The notes under the pieces were generated by a model that did not search any database, had not been told where the DNA came from, and saw nothing but the letters and a program-made list of their open reading frames with translations. 64,000 nucleotides of DNA from Streptomyces olivaceus. Lineage in GTDB: Bacteria > Actinomycetota > Actinomycetes > Streptomycetales > Streptomycetaceae. Position numbers and translations under genes: made by a program. The first letter of the stretch is position 1; every line of letters begins with the position of its first letter. Below are positions 8,980-18,019 of the stretch, piece after piece. The DNA lies in assembly GCF_000721235.1 (NCBI RefSeq), contig NZ_JOFH01000026.1:1-64000 (forward strand), written 5' to 3'.

Positions 8980-9498
8980 TCACCGGGTGGCGAGCCGCCT
9001 CAGTTGTACGAGGCCGAGCCAGGTCTCCGGTCCGGGCCGTACCTCGGCCGCGCGCACCGCGTACCGGCCGGGGTCGAGGGCGACCCGTACGTGGTCGGTG
9101 CGGTCCGAGGCGGCACCGGGCCAGGCGGCGTCGAACAGCAGGACCGGCCCCGGCACCTGCCAGGACACCTCCGGCTCCCACTCGGCCGTGTCGAGGGCGG
9201 CCCGGACGCCGGACAGCACCTCGTCCTCGGAGTCGGCGGCGCACCAGCGGACGAAGGCCGCGTGGTCGGGAAGATAGGCGGTGGAGGCGGGTTCGTCGCC
9301 GAGCACCAGGGCGGTGGAGTCGCCGACGGGGAGGAGCCCTACATAGCCGTCGACCTCGCAGGCCCGGTCGTAGTCGGAGTCGGTCTCCTCGCCGTCGGCG
9401 CCGGTCCAAAACGGCAGGACCGTCTCCGGGACCGCTATGAGCGGCCCGCCGCCCGACTCCACCCACTCCACCGTGCCCGGCTCCGCGTATCGCACCAT
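8980..9498 (-). CDS. Imm21-family immunity protein (orphan)
   Basis: 172 aa from ATG at 9498. The sequence has the character of the Imm21 family found next to polymorphic toxins in actinobacteria: an N-terminal WVESGGGPLIAVPE block, VGLLPVGDSTALVLGDEPA, and TAYLPDHAAFVRWCAADSED. Imm21 proteins are small, acidic and cytoplasmic and are presumed to neutralise a cognate toxin. No toxin, WXG100, Rhs or secretion gene lies nearby, so this is an orphan. Family assignment is from recognition of these blocks and was not computed. Confidence 0.65.
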   Translation of the reverse strand: MVRYAEPGTVEWVESGGGPLIAVPETVLPFWTGADGEETDSDYDRACEVDGYVGLLPVGDSTALVLGDEPASTAYLPDHAAFVRWCAADSEDEVLSGVRAALDTAEWEPEVSWQVPGPVLLFDAAWPGAASDRTDHVRVALDPGRYAVRAAEVRPGPETWLGLVQLRRLATR

Positions 9499-9614
9499 GC
9501 GGCAGAACCTACACGCCGCTCAACAGGCACTTCTGCCCGCCCGAATTCCCGCCAGTACGTCACCATCTGACCGACCGGTCAACGGAGTTGACGAGATCGC
9601 CCTCCGGAGCACCC

Positions 9615-12611
9615 TCAGCCGGCGCCCCGTTGCCGCAGTACCGAACCCGACCGCCCCTTCACGACCTCCAGTTGGGCGTGGATCCGGCGCCGCAGGTCGG
9701 CGACGTGGCTGACGATGCCGACGCTGCGGTCCCGCTCGCGCAGCGCGTCGAGGACGTCGAGGACCTCGTCGAGGGTCTGGTCGTCGAGGCTGCCGAACCC
9801 CTCGTCGATGAAGAGGGTGTCCAGGCGGACGCCGCCCGCCTCGTCGGTGACCACGTCGGCGAGGCCGAGCGCGAGGGCCAGCGAGGCGAAGAAGGTCTCG
9901 CCGCCGGACAGCGTGGCCGTGTCACGCTCGCGGCCGGTCCAGGCGTCGACGACGTGCAGGCCGAGGCCGCTGCGGCCGCGCCCCGTGCGGTCGTCGGAGT
10001 GCACGAGGGTGTATCGGCCCGAGGACATGCGCAGCAGGCGGGCGCTGGCCGCGGCGGCGACCTGTTCGAGCCGGGCCGCCAGGACGTACGACTCCAGGCG
10101 CATCCGGCGCTCGTTGTCCGCCGAGGTGCCCGCGGCGAGTCCGGCGAGGCGGGCGACGCGGGCGTGTTCCGTGCGCAGCGGGGCGAGCCGGCGCACCGCG
10201 TCGGTGGCGTGTGCGGACAGCCGGTCCAGCTCTGCGCAGCGCAGCGCGGCGGCGTCCCGGGCCGAGGACGCGTCGCGCAGGCGGCGCCCCGCGTCGGCGG
10301 CGGCGGTCTCGGCCGCGGCGAGGTCGGCGGGCGGCCGCCGGGCGGCGTCGGCGGCGTCGCTCTCGGCGAGGAGCGCCCGGACGGCGGCCTCCTCCGTGTC
10401 CCGGGCGTCGAGCCGGTGTTGCAGTTCGCGGTGGGCGGCGGCGTCGAGCAGCGCGGCGGCGGCCTCGCGCGGGGTGTCGAAACCGGCCCGGAAGGCCGCG
10501 TCGGCGAGCCGGGCGTCGGCGTCCTTGAGCCGCCCCGCCGTGTCGTCGGCAACGCGGACGGCGTCGGCGGCCTCCGTCAGCAGCGTGGCCCGGCGCTCCA
10601 GTTGGGCGGCCCGCGCGCCCACGCTCTCGGCGGTGCCGCGGACCCGGGTCAACTCCTCTTCGAGCGTGGTCCGTTCGCGCTCCAGCCGGTCCCGTGCGGC
10701 CACCCGGGAGGCGCTGCGGACGGCGGCCTGCTGGCGGGCGGCGACACGCTGCCCGTGCTCGTGTTCCGCGTGGCGCAGTTCCTCCTGCGCGGCGTGCAGT
10801 CCGGAGGCGGACGTCCGCGCGCGGGTGTACTGCTCCTCCAGCTCCCCGGCCTCCTCGGCCAGCCGGGCGGTGGGCGTGTCCCCCGCCTCGGCCGTGGCGG
10901 CGGCGAGTGCCTCCCGTACGGTGCCCAGGCGCCGTTCGGCCCGTGCGCGCCGTTCGTCGGCGGCCTGGTGGTCGGCGAGGGCGCGGTCCTCGGCCTCGCG
11001 GTCGACGTGTCCGGCGGTCCGGCGGGCGGGGGCGGGGTGCTCGGTGGCACCGCAGACCGCGCAGGGCACGCCGTCGGTGAGCCCCGCGGCGAGTTCGGCG
11101 GCGATGCCGTTCAGCCGCTGTTCCTTGAGGTCGAGCCAGTGGGCGCGGGTTCCGACGGCGTGCTCGGCCGCGGCGAGCGCCTGCCGCTGTGCCTCGTCGG
11201 CCTCGGTGGCGAACCGGTCGCGTCGCCCGGCCGCGTCGAGTCGCCGGCGCGCGGGGTCGCGCTGCCCGTCGAGCTGGTCGGCGCGTGCCGTCGCCTGCCG
11301 CGCCGCCTCGACGCGGTCCTGGAGACCGGCGCGGGTGGCCTCCCAGCCGGCGAGCCAGGCCTCCGCCTCCTGCAGGACGTCCTCGTCGGCGCGTTCCTGC
11401 CGGTCGAGACCGGCCTGCTCCTGGACCAGTTCGGCGAGGCGCCGTTCGGCCCGGCGGGCCGACTCCAGGCCGCCCAGCTCCTCGGCGGCACGGCGGGCGG
11501 CGGCCGCGAGCCCCGCGGCACCGGCGTCGGCGAGGTCCCGCGGCAGCCGGGCACGCGCGCGCGTGCGGGCCGCCGAGGCCCGTTCGTGCTCGGCCTCGGC
11601 GGCGTCCCGCAGGTCCAGCGCCGGCGCCACCGCCTCGGCCTTGCGGGCCCGTTCCATGCGCCGCTGTGCCGCGCGGTGGGCGTCGTCGCCCTCCGCCAGC
11701 CGCGCCCTCCGCTCCCGTGCCTCGGCGAACCGCCGCTGCAGCCGGTCCAGTTCACGGGTGTCGGCGAGGTCGCGGTCCGCGGCGGCCTGGGCGGACTCCC
11801 GCGCGGTGAGCCGGCAGTCGGCCACGGTCAGCAGTTCGCGGGCGGTGCCGCGGGCGACGGCGGCGGCGCCGAGGACGGCCTCGGCCAGGCCCGGCTCGCC
11901 CGGCGCCAGCTCCGGCAGCTCCATGGCGTCACCGGCGGCCTGCTGCATCCGGTGGGCGTCGGCCAGGAGCGCGGCGTCGCCCTCGCGTACCCCGGCCTCG
12001 GTCGTCCGGCGCCGCTCGGCGAGGCGCTTCTCGACCTCGGCGAAGCGCCGGGTGTCGAAGAGCCGCCCGAGGAGCTTGCCGCGGGCCTCCGCGTCGGCGC
12101 GCAGGAACCGCGCGAAGTCGCCCTGGGGCAACAGCACCACCTGGCAGAACTGCTCGCGGCTCATGCCGAGCAGTTGCGTGATCTCCTCGCCGATCTCCTG
12201 GTGGGACCGGCTCAGGTCCTTCCAGGACCCGGCGACCGCGTCGTACTCCCGCAGCCAGGACTGCGCCTTGTCGACGGTCGTGCCCCTGCCGCGGAGCTTC
12301 GGCCGCTCCCAGGGCGGCTGCCGGGTCACCTCCAGCCGCCGTCCGGCGACGGTGAGTTCGAGGCGCACCTCGGTACGGGTGCCCACGGCCGCGTGGTCAC
12401 TGCGCAGCGTCATGCCCTGGCCGCCGCCCTGCCGTGCGCCCGGCACCGAGCCGTACAGGGCGTAGCAGACGGCGTCCAGGACGGAGGTCTTGCCGGCGCC
12501 GGTGGGGCCGTGCAGCAGGAAGAGACCGGCGCCCGACAGGTCGTCGAAGTCGACGCTCTGGGCGGTGCCGAAGGGCCCGAAGGCGGTGAGGTCCAGCCGG
12601 TGCAGCCTCAC
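9615..12611 (-). CDS. sbcC: SbcC, ATPase subunit of the SbcCD exonuclease (SMC/Rad50 type)
   Basis: 998 aa from GTG at 12611. It begins MRLHRLDLTAFGPFG, the expected start of SbcC; longer open frame upstream lies within sbcD and is rejected. The Walker A loop is GPTGAGKTSVLDAV, the ABC signature is LSGGETFFASLALALGLADV, and Walker B is LDTLFIDEGFGSLD near the C-terminus. Two long alanine/arginine/glutamate-rich coiled coils flank a zinc-hook CAVC (CxxC) in the middle. With SbcD it forms an ATP-dependent nuclease that cleaves DNA hairpins and processes double-strand ends. It overlaps sbcD by 4 bp (GTGA), so the two are translationally coupled. Confidence 0.95.
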   Translation of the reverse strand: MRLHRLDLTAFGPFGTAQSVDFDDLSGAGLFLLHGPTGAGKTSVLDAVCYALYGSVPGARQGGGQGMTLRSDHAAVGTRTEVRLELTVAGRRLEVTRQPPWERPKLRGRGTTVDKAQSWLREYDAVAGSWKDLSRSHQEIGEEITQLLGMSREQFCQVVLLPQGDFARFLRADAEARGKLLGRLFDTRRFAEVEKRLAERRRTTEAGVREGDAALLADAHRMQQAAGDAMELPELAPGEPGLAEAVLGAAAVARGTARELLTVADCRLTARESAQAAADRDLADTRELDRLQRRFAEARERRARLAEGDDAHRAAQRRMERARKAEAVAPALDLRDAAEAEHERASAARTRARARLPRDLADAGAAGLAAAARRAAEELGGLESARRAERRLAELVQEQAGLDRQERADEDVLQEAEAWLAGWEATRAGLQDRVEAARQATARADQLDGQRDPARRRLDAAGRRDRFATEADEAQRQALAAAEHAVGTRAHWLDLKEQRLNGIAAELAAGLTDGVPCAVCGATEHPAPARRTAGHVDREAEDRALADHQAADERRARAERRLGTVREALAAATAEAGDTPTARLAEEAGELEEQYTRARTSASGLHAAQEELRHAEHEHGQRVAARQQAAVRSASRVAARDRLERERTTLEEELTRVRGTAESVGARAAQLERRATLLTEAADAVRVADDTAGRLKDADARLADAAFRAGFDTPREAAAALLDAAAHRELQHRLDARDTEEAAVRALLAESDAADAARRPPADLAAAETAAADAGRRLRDASSARDAAALRCAELDRLSAHATDAVRRLAPLRTEHARVARLAGLAAGTSADNERRMRLESYVLAARLEQVAAAASARLLRMSSGRYTLVHSDDRTGRGRSGLGLHVVDAWTGRERDTATLSGGETFFASLALALGLADVVTDEAGGVRLDTLFIDEGFGSLDDQTLDEVLDVLDALRERDRSVGIVSHVADLRRRIHAQLEVVKGRSGSVLRQRGAG

Positions 12612-13771
12612 CGGGCCACCTCGCGCAGGGTGTCGTCCGCGCGGACGGCGTCGAAGGCGTCCCGCAGTACGCCCTGTTCGTTCGGGTCGGGACCGGCGCC
12701 GCGCACGTGCGCCACGAAGTCCTCCGCGATCTGCTGGTCGCTGCGGTCGGCGAGCCGCCGGGCGTAGGAGGCGTCCGGTTCGCCGGGGGCGCGCTCGGGG
12801 TCGAAGACGAGGCTGAGCGTGTGCGGGAAGCGCTCGGCGAGCCGGGCCATGGGGTCGTCGGGGCGGACCGGGTCGGTGAGGGTCGCCTCGACCCACGCGT
12901 CCTCGTGCCCGGTCAGCTCCGGGTCGGCCAGCAGTTCCTCCAGCGTGCCGCGCAGCCGGGCCAGCGCCCGGGGCACCGGGCAGTCGACGCGCTCGGCGGC
13001 GACGGCGCCCTCCGCGTCCAGGTCGACGAGCCACATGCTCTTGCGGTGCCGGTGCTCGGAGAAGGAGTACGGCAGCGGGGAGCCGGAGTAGCGGACGCGC
13101 CCGGTGAGGGTCTGGCAGCCGTGCAGGTGTCCGAGCGCCACGTAGTCGACGCCGTCGAAGACGCCGGAGGGCACGGCGGCGACACCGCCGACGGTGATGT
13201 CCCGTTCGCTGTCGCTCTGCTCGCCGCCGGTGACGAAGGCGTGCGCGAGGACGACGGACCGGGTGCCGCGCGGCCGGTCGGCGAGGTCGGCCCGCACCCG
13301 GTCCATGGCCGCGGCGAGCACCGTCTCGTGCCCCGCCTTCTCCACCCCGAACTCGGCCTTCACCAGCGCGGGTTCCAGGTACGGCAGTCCGTAGAAGGCC
13401 ACGTCCGCGTGCGCGTCCGCCAGCACCACCGGGGTGCCGCAGCCGGCCGGGTCGGTGCGCAGGTGGATGCCCGCGCGGTCGATGAGTCCGGCGCCGACTC
13501 CGAGGCGGCGCGCCGAGTCGTGGTTGCCGGAGATCATCACGGTGGGCACGCCGAGGTCGGCGAGGCGGTGCAGGGCGTCGTCGAACAGCTCGACGGCGGC
13601 GAGCGGCGGCACCGCCCGGTCGTACACGTCCCCCGACACGACGACGGCGTCCACGCGGTGCTCACGCACGGTGTCGACGAGGTGTTCGATGAACCCGGCC
13701 TGGGCGCCGAGCATGTTCACCCGGTGGAACGCCCGGCCGAGGTGCCAGTCGGACGTGTGCAGGATTCTCAA
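12608..13771 (-). CDS. sbcD: SbcD, nuclease subunit of SbcCD (Mre11 type)
   Basis: 387 aa from TTG at 13771, chosen because it gives MRILHTSDWHLGRAF, the canonical SbcD N-terminus, and because GGAGCGGAG sits about 4-12 nt upstream. A longer frame to 13870 lacks such support. The metallophosphoesterase motifs are in order: DWH (residues 8-10), VVSGDVYDRA, MISGNHDS, LAHAFV and ALGHLHG. These bind the two manganese ions for 3'-5' exonuclease and endonuclease activity. A C-terminal capping domain contacts SbcC. It is first in the sbcDC operon and divergent from the phospholipase-D gene across a 425-bp spacer. Confidence 0.94.
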   Translation of the reverse strand: MRILHTSDWHLGRAFHRVNMLGAQAGFIEHLVDTVREHRVDAVVVSGDVYDRAVPPLAAVELFDDALHRLADLGVPTVMISGNHDSARRLGVGAGLIDRAGIHLRTDPAGCGTPVVLADAHADVAFYGLPYLEPALVKAEFGVEKAGHETVLAAAMDRVRADLADRPRGTRSVVLAHAFVTGGEQSDSERDITVGGVAAVPSGVFDGVDYVALGHLHGCQTLTGRVRYSGSPLPYSFSEHRHRKSMWLVDLDAEGAVAAERVDCPVPRALARLRGTLEELLADPELTGHEDAWVEATLTDPVRPDDPMARLAERFPHTLSLVFDPERAPGEPDASYARRLADRSDQQIAEDFVAHVRGAGPDPNEQGVLRDAFDAVRADDTLREVAR

Positions 13772-14196
13772 GACTCCGCTCCGACCTGCATGTCTCCCCT
13801 TACTCAGCTCCTGTTGCCGGCACCGGACCAGCACGGTGCTCGTGGTCGGCACGGTCCCCGCGGTCGGCACCGACCACGCTAGCGTTCGTCCGCACCTGGT
13901 CCCTCACCGGTCCGTCGCGGACCTCAGTCTGCCACCGGCGAGCGGCGGCCCTGCCGACCCGCTGCTGTTCGACCAGGTCGGCTCCGGCGGTTCGGACCTG
14001 TCCGCCCGGGACGGAGTGCCGGCGGCCGAGGCCGCGCCCGAGCGGATCGGGGCGCTGGTGCGGGTGGCCCCCTCGCCGCGCGCCGGCGGCCGCATACGGC
14101 CCGGTCGGTGCGGGCGGGCGCCGGGATAGACTCCCGGGCGCCCGACGGTGTCCGGAAGGACGCCTCGGGGCAACCCTCTCCCGGTAAGGACCACAC
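13772..14196. other. 425-bp divergent intergenic region with inverted repeat
   Basis: This region separates sbcD (minus) from the cardiolipin-synthase-like gene (plus). It holds GTGGTCGG at 13842-13849 and its exact inverse CCGACCAC at 13870-13877. A direct repeat GGTCGGCAC occurs at 13844 and 13862. Frames crossing it show no convincing protein family or ribosome site, so I call no gene. A promoter in each direction is expected here, but I could not identify hexamers with confidence. Confidence 0.5.
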
Positions 14197-15384
14197 ATGA
14201 CCGTCGCTGAACAGCGCCCCGGCGCCGACCCGGCCGGCATTCAACGGCTGCGCCGCCGCCTGGAACGGCTGATCGGCGTCGCCGCGACCGAAGGAAACGA
14301 ACTCGTCGCACTGCGCAACGGCGACGAGATCTTCCCCACCATGCTCGGAGCGATCCGGGCGGCCGAGCACACGATCGACATGATGACGTTCGTGTACTGG
14401 CGCGGGCAGATCGCCCACGACTTCGCCGCCGCTCTCGCCGACCGGGCCCGGGCCGGGGTACGGGTCCGGCTGCTCCTCGACGGCTTCGGCGCCAAGGAGA
14501 TCGAGCCGGACCTGCTGGAGACCATGGGGGCCGCGGGAGTACAGGTCGCCTGGTTCCGCAAGCCGCTTCGGCTGTCCCCGTTCAAACAGAACCACCGCTG
14601 CCACCGCAAGGCCCTCGTCATCGACGAGCACACCGCCTTCACCGGAGGAGTCGGCATCGCCGAGGAGTGGTGCGGCGACGCCCGCGACCCCGGCGAGTGG
14701 CGCGACACCCATGTCCAGGTGCGCGGCCCGGCCGTGGACGGCGTCGCCGCCGCCTTCGCCCAGAACTGGGCCGAGTGCCACGACGAGCTGTACGACGACC
14801 GGGACCGGTTCTCCGAACACACCCAGCCCGGCACCTCCGTCGTCCAGGTGGTGCGCGGCTCGGCCAGCTTCGGCTGGCAGGACATGCAGACCCTCATCCG
14901 CGTCATGCTCACCTCCGCCGAGCACCGCTTCCGCCTGGCCACCGCCTACTTCGCCCCGGACACCTACTTCATCGACCTGCTCTGCGCCACCGCCCGGCGC
15001 GGTGTGACGGTGGAGATCCTGCTCCCCGGCCCGCACACCGACCAGCGGGCCTGCCAACTGGCCGGCCAGTACCACTACGCCCGTCTGCTGGACGCCGGGG
15101 TGTCGATCCGCCAGTACCAGCCGACCATGCTGCACGCCAAGATCATCACCGTAGACGGGCTGGCCTCCCTCGTCGGGTCCACCAACTTCAACCGGCGCTC
15201 CATGGAGCACGACGAGGAGATCATGCTCGCCGTCCTGGACCAGGAGTTCACCGCCGGCCTGGACCGGGACTTCGACGCCGACCTGGAACGCAGCACCGCC
15301 GTCGACGCGACCCGCTGGAAGCGCCGCGCCGCCCTGATGCGCCTGCGGGAAGCCGCGGTCCTGCCCGTACGCCGGTTCCTCTGA
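14197..15384 (+). CDS. Phospholipase D / cardiolipin synthase-like protein
   Basis: 395 aa from ATG at 14197 with GGTAAGGA about 7 nt upstream. There are two HxK(x4)D motifs: HRKALVID at residues 136-143 and HAKIITVD at 313-320, each followed by GG/GSTN-type residues (FTGGVGI, VGSTNFNRRS). This is the cardiolipin synthase (ClsA/B) arrangement. There is no transmembrane segment at the N-terminus, as in ClsB/YbhO or in soluble actinobacterial paralogues. The enzyme probably acts at the membrane surface in phosphatidyl transfer. Streptomyces normally make cardiolipin with a eukaryotic-type CAP synthase, so the true acceptor and product here are uncertain. Confidence 0.85.
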   Translation: MTVAEQRPGADPAGIQRLRRRLERLIGVAATEGNELVALRNGDEIFPTMLGAIRAAEHTIDMMTFVYWRGQIAHDFAAALADRARAGVRVRLLLDGFGAKEIEPDLLETMGAAGVQVAWFRKPLRLSPFKQNHRCHRKALVIDEHTAFTGGVGIAEEWCGDARDPGEWRDTHVQVRGPAVDGVAAAFAQNWAECHDELYDDRDRFSEHTQPGTSVVQVVRGSASFGWQDMQTLIRVMLTSAEHRFRLATAYFAPDTYFIDLLCATARRGVTVEILLPGPHTDQRACQLAGQYHYARLLDAGVSIRQYQPTMLHAKIITVDGLASLVGSTNFNRRSMEHDEEIMLAVLDQEFTAGLDRDFDADLERSTAVDATRWKRRAALMRLREAAVLPVRRFL

Positions 15385-15469
15385 ACCCACGGGCGCTCCG
15401 CCGACGCGAACCGCTTCCGTGCCGCGGACGCGCCACCAGGGTGGGACCTCGCCGGTCGGGCATACGGCG

Positions 15470-15895
15470 TCAGAACGCGGTCAGCCGGCCCACCTCTACC
15501 GGGTCGAGGCCGGTGAGCTGGGCGATGCGGGGCGCGGGAACGCCCGCCGCGTGCGCCCGGTGGACCAGCGTTTCCCAGTCCTGGGTGACGTCCCGGAAAC
15601 CCAGGAGCTCCTTCTCCACGTCGGTGATGGACGCCGGGGTGGCTTCCTGCTCCACCCGCACCGCCTCGTCCGCGGTCAGCGGCACGGGCAGGCGCTCGGC
15701 GTCCTCGGGAATCATGGTCTCCTGGCCCGCCGCCAGGATCCTGACCTGCTCGGAGGCCGCCGCCGTGCCGTGCGCGGAGAGCCAGCCGCGGACCGCGGGT
15801 GTCTCCAGGCATTCGAGCGGACCGACGGCTGCCAACGGCGCCGCGAGGCGCGGATGACGGTCCGGCAGCAGGAACAGGTACGCGTCATCGGCCAT
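15470..15895 (-). CDS. Hypothetical protein, C-terminal HTH-like
   Basis: 141 aa from ATG at 15895. No family is recognised. The protein is mostly helical and acidic; the last 35 residues (HAAGVPAPRIAQLTGLDPVEVGRL) look like a helix-turn-helix of the kind in which a helix, a turn containing GL, and a second helix read DNA. The first half is rich in alanine and leucine, with no signal or membrane segment. It lies between the phospholipase-D gene (convergent) and the PP2C phosphatase (upstream, same strand), with 113 bp to the latter. Confidence 0.55.
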   Translation of the reverse strand: MADDAYLFLLPDRHPRLAAPLAAVGPLECLETPAVRGWLSAHGTAAASEQVRILAAGQETMIPEDAERLPVPLTADEAVRVEQEATPASITDVEKELLGFRDVTQDWETLVHRAHAAGVPAPRIAQLTGLDPVEVGRLTAF

Positions 15896-16008
15896 CGCGT
15901 GGCATCGCCTTTCCCAACACGGTTGTCACTCATGAATGTTAGTGCGTTCCGAGCGGCACCGGTCCACCTCCGTACGGGTGCACCCGGTGCGAACGGCCGG
16001 TCGGCCGG

Positions 16009-17160
16009 TCAGCGGCCCCGCCAGTCCAGACACATCACCAGCGCGTCGTCGTCCGGCACCGGGCCGCCCCGGTGGTCGGCCAGCTCACGCAGGATCGCGC
16101 GCGGCACCTCGGCGGCCGGAAGCAGCCGCGTCGCGAGGATGGCCCGGGCCAGCGCGGCCTCCCCGTACGCCTCTCCGCCCGGCGAGGCCACGCCGTACAC
16201 GCCGTCGCTGACGAAGACCAGCCGGTCTCCGGGCTCGACCCCGAACTCCTGGGTCACGTAGTCGGTCTCCTCGAACATGCCGAGGGGCAGCTGGGCGTCG
16301 AGCTCGATCCGTTCCACCGCGCCGCTCCGCAGACGCAGTATCTGCGGCGATCCCGCGTCCACCACGCGGGCCAGACCGGTGGCCAGGTCGAAGTCGAGCA
16401 TGAGGACGGAGAGGTAGCAGCGCCCCGCGTAGTGCGCGTAGAGCGCCTGGTCCGCCAGCGCGGCCTGGTCCGCGAGGGGAATGCCGGCCCGACGCGCGTT
16501 GCGCAGGGCGTTGATCGCGAGGTTGGTGAGCAGCGCCGCCTCTATGCCCTCGCCCATGCCGTTGGTGGCGTACAGCAGGAGCCGGTCGGCCGTCGCCGAC
16601 CAGTCGAAGTTGTCGCCGAAGATGTCGTACGCCGGCTCCAGCTGAGCCCCCAGCTCGTACTCCGGCCGGGCGCAGGACCGGCCGGGCAGCAGCTGCCACT
16701 GCATCTCGGCGGCCAGCGTGAGCCGGTCCCTGCGCCGTGCCTGGAGGTAGAGATCGGTGTCCCGTTCCGCCACGATCACCTCGTGCCCGAGCACCTCCGC
16801 GATGTCGGCCAGCTCGGCCACCCGCTCGCCCTCGCAGCCGTCCCTGGGCAGCGTCACGGAGAGCACGCCCAGGCGGTCGCCCCGCACCGAGACCGGCAGG
16901 TGGACCCGTGCGGTACGGGCGTCGGCCGTGGTCTCCACGAACGCCTCCTGCGCCCCGAACGCCCGCCCGGCCGGGCTGTTGTACACCGACACGGAACCCA
17001 GGGTGTGCGGCAGTACGGCGACGGGCTGGAGCACCGTCAGACCGTAGTCGGCCATGAAGAGTTCGACGGAGTGCGCCGCGTACCCGTCCACCAGCACGCG
17101 GCGGACGGCGTCGAGCAACTCGTGGGGGGCCGCTGAGCGCAGAGCCCGCTCAGCGGCCAT
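16009..17160 (-). CDS. PP2C/SpoIIE-type serine/threonine phosphatase with N-terminal sensor-like region
   Basis: 383 aa from ATG at 17160; a GTG at 17274 would add 38 residues and the start is not certain. Residues about 1-150 look like a GAF-type sensor (VELFMADYGLTVLQPV, RVHLPVSVRGDRLGVLSVTL). A PPM/SpoIIE domain follows, with FGDNFDW, NGMGEGIEAALLTNLA, FVSDGVYG and a terminal DDDAL. Such proteins dephosphorylate anti-anti-sigma factors in Streptomyces. The usual aspartate of the DxxGHG metal-binding motif is asparagine here (NGMGEG), so catalysis may be altered. It is divergent from the MarR gene. Confidence 0.8.
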   Translation of the reverse strand: MAAERALRSAAPHELLDAVRRVLVDGYAAHSVELFMADYGLTVLQPVAVLPHTLGSVSVYNSPAGRAFGAQEAFVETTADARTARVHLPVSVRGDRLGVLSVTLPRDGCEGERVAELADIAEVLGHEVIVAERDTDLYLQARRRDRLTLAAEMQWQLLPGRSCARPEYELGAQLEPAYDIFGDNFDWSATADRLLLYATNGMGEGIEAALLTNLAINALRNARRAGIPLADQAALADQALYAHYAGRCYLSVLMLDFDLATGLARVVDAGSPQILRLRSGAVERIELDAQLPLGMFEETDYVTQEFGVEPGDRLVFVSDGVYGVASPGGEAYGEAALARAILATRLLPAAEVPRAILRELADHRGGPVPDDDALVMCLDWRGR

Positions 17161-17338
17161 GAATCTGTTCGCAGTGATGAGAGCACCGGTCCTTGAGTGA
17201 AAGATTCCATGGAGGGATACGGGCGGCTCGGGCTTCCCCCGAACGAGACCGTTCGCGTCAGCGCCGCCGTTCACCCGGGCGCCTCGAGCCGACGCGCTCG
17301 CCTAGTACGCTGACGGACGACCCCGTGCCTGCGAGAGT

Positions 17339-17821
17339 GTGACTGTGACTTCCATCCGCCCCCGGCCAGAACCCGAAGAGGCCGCCCGTGTGACCTCCAC
17401 GGCCGCGGAGCTGCTGGAAGTGCTGTGGGGAAGGGCCTCCACCGCACCCGCCTCCGCGTCCCAGCTGCGCGTCCTGTTCATCGTCGAGCACCAGGCGGGC
17501 ATCAATCTGCGCACCCTCGCGGACTCCCTGGCCTCCACCCCGCCCTCCACGAGCCGCCTGTGCGACCGGTTGCAGGCGGCGGGTCTGATCGAGCGGGAAG
17601 TGAGCCGTACCGACCGGCGTGAAGTCCGCCTGTACCTCAGCAGTCGGGGCCACGCCTTCCTCGACGACCTGCGGGCCCGCAGGGAACGGGAACTGCAGGC
17701 GGTGCTCCACCTCATGCCTCAGGGCAAGCGGACGGCGCTGCTGGAGGGACTGGAGGCGTTCTGCGACGCGGCGGCGGCGCAGATACAGCACGACGACGCC
17801 TCCGATGCGCAGACCGCCTGA
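17339..17821 (+). CDS. MarR family transcriptional regulator
   Basis: 160 aa from GTG at 17339; a second GTG two codons in (17345) is equally possible. The winged-helix core runs SQLRVLFIVEHQAGINLRTLADSL, then the recognition-helix region PPSTSRLCDRLQAAGLIER and the wing RTDRREVRLYLSSRG. A C-terminal helix for dimerisation (about 120-150) follows. It is divergently transcribed from the PP2C phosphatase with 178 bp between starts, so it could control that gene and itself; the ligand is unknown. Confidence 0.87.
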   Translation: MTVTSIRPRPEPEEAARVTSTAAELLEVLWGRASTAPASASQLRVLFIVEHQAGINLRTLADSLASTPPSTSRLCDRLQAAGLIEREVSRTDRREVRLYLSSRGHAFLDDLRARRERELQAVLHLMPQGKRTALLEGLEAFCDAAAAQIQHDDASDAQTA

Positions 17822-18019
17822 ACGACCGGGCACGTTCCGAGGCGGCCTCGACCGGGGCCGGTGACCGGAGCACGGAGCGGCGGCTTTCGCCCACCGGGAC
17901 ATCCCAGATCCTTCCCCATGCTCGATGAACACGCCTACTTTCTTGCCTCGCGCCCATAATTGTCAAACGGCAAGTTTGTCGCTGCCGTGCAGCTCAGCCG
18001 CCTGCGGCTGCCCGGTGGG

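Noticed and set aside
9588..12767. A 1059-codon plus-strand frame opposite sbcC
   Set aside because: It is low complexity (Gly/Arg/Leu), has no motif and lies over the coiled-coil code of sbcC.
12612..13034. N-terminal extension of sbcC in the same frame to 13034
   Set aside because: It overlaps the body of sbcD; the GTG at 12611 gives the standard SbcC start and the GTGA overlap.
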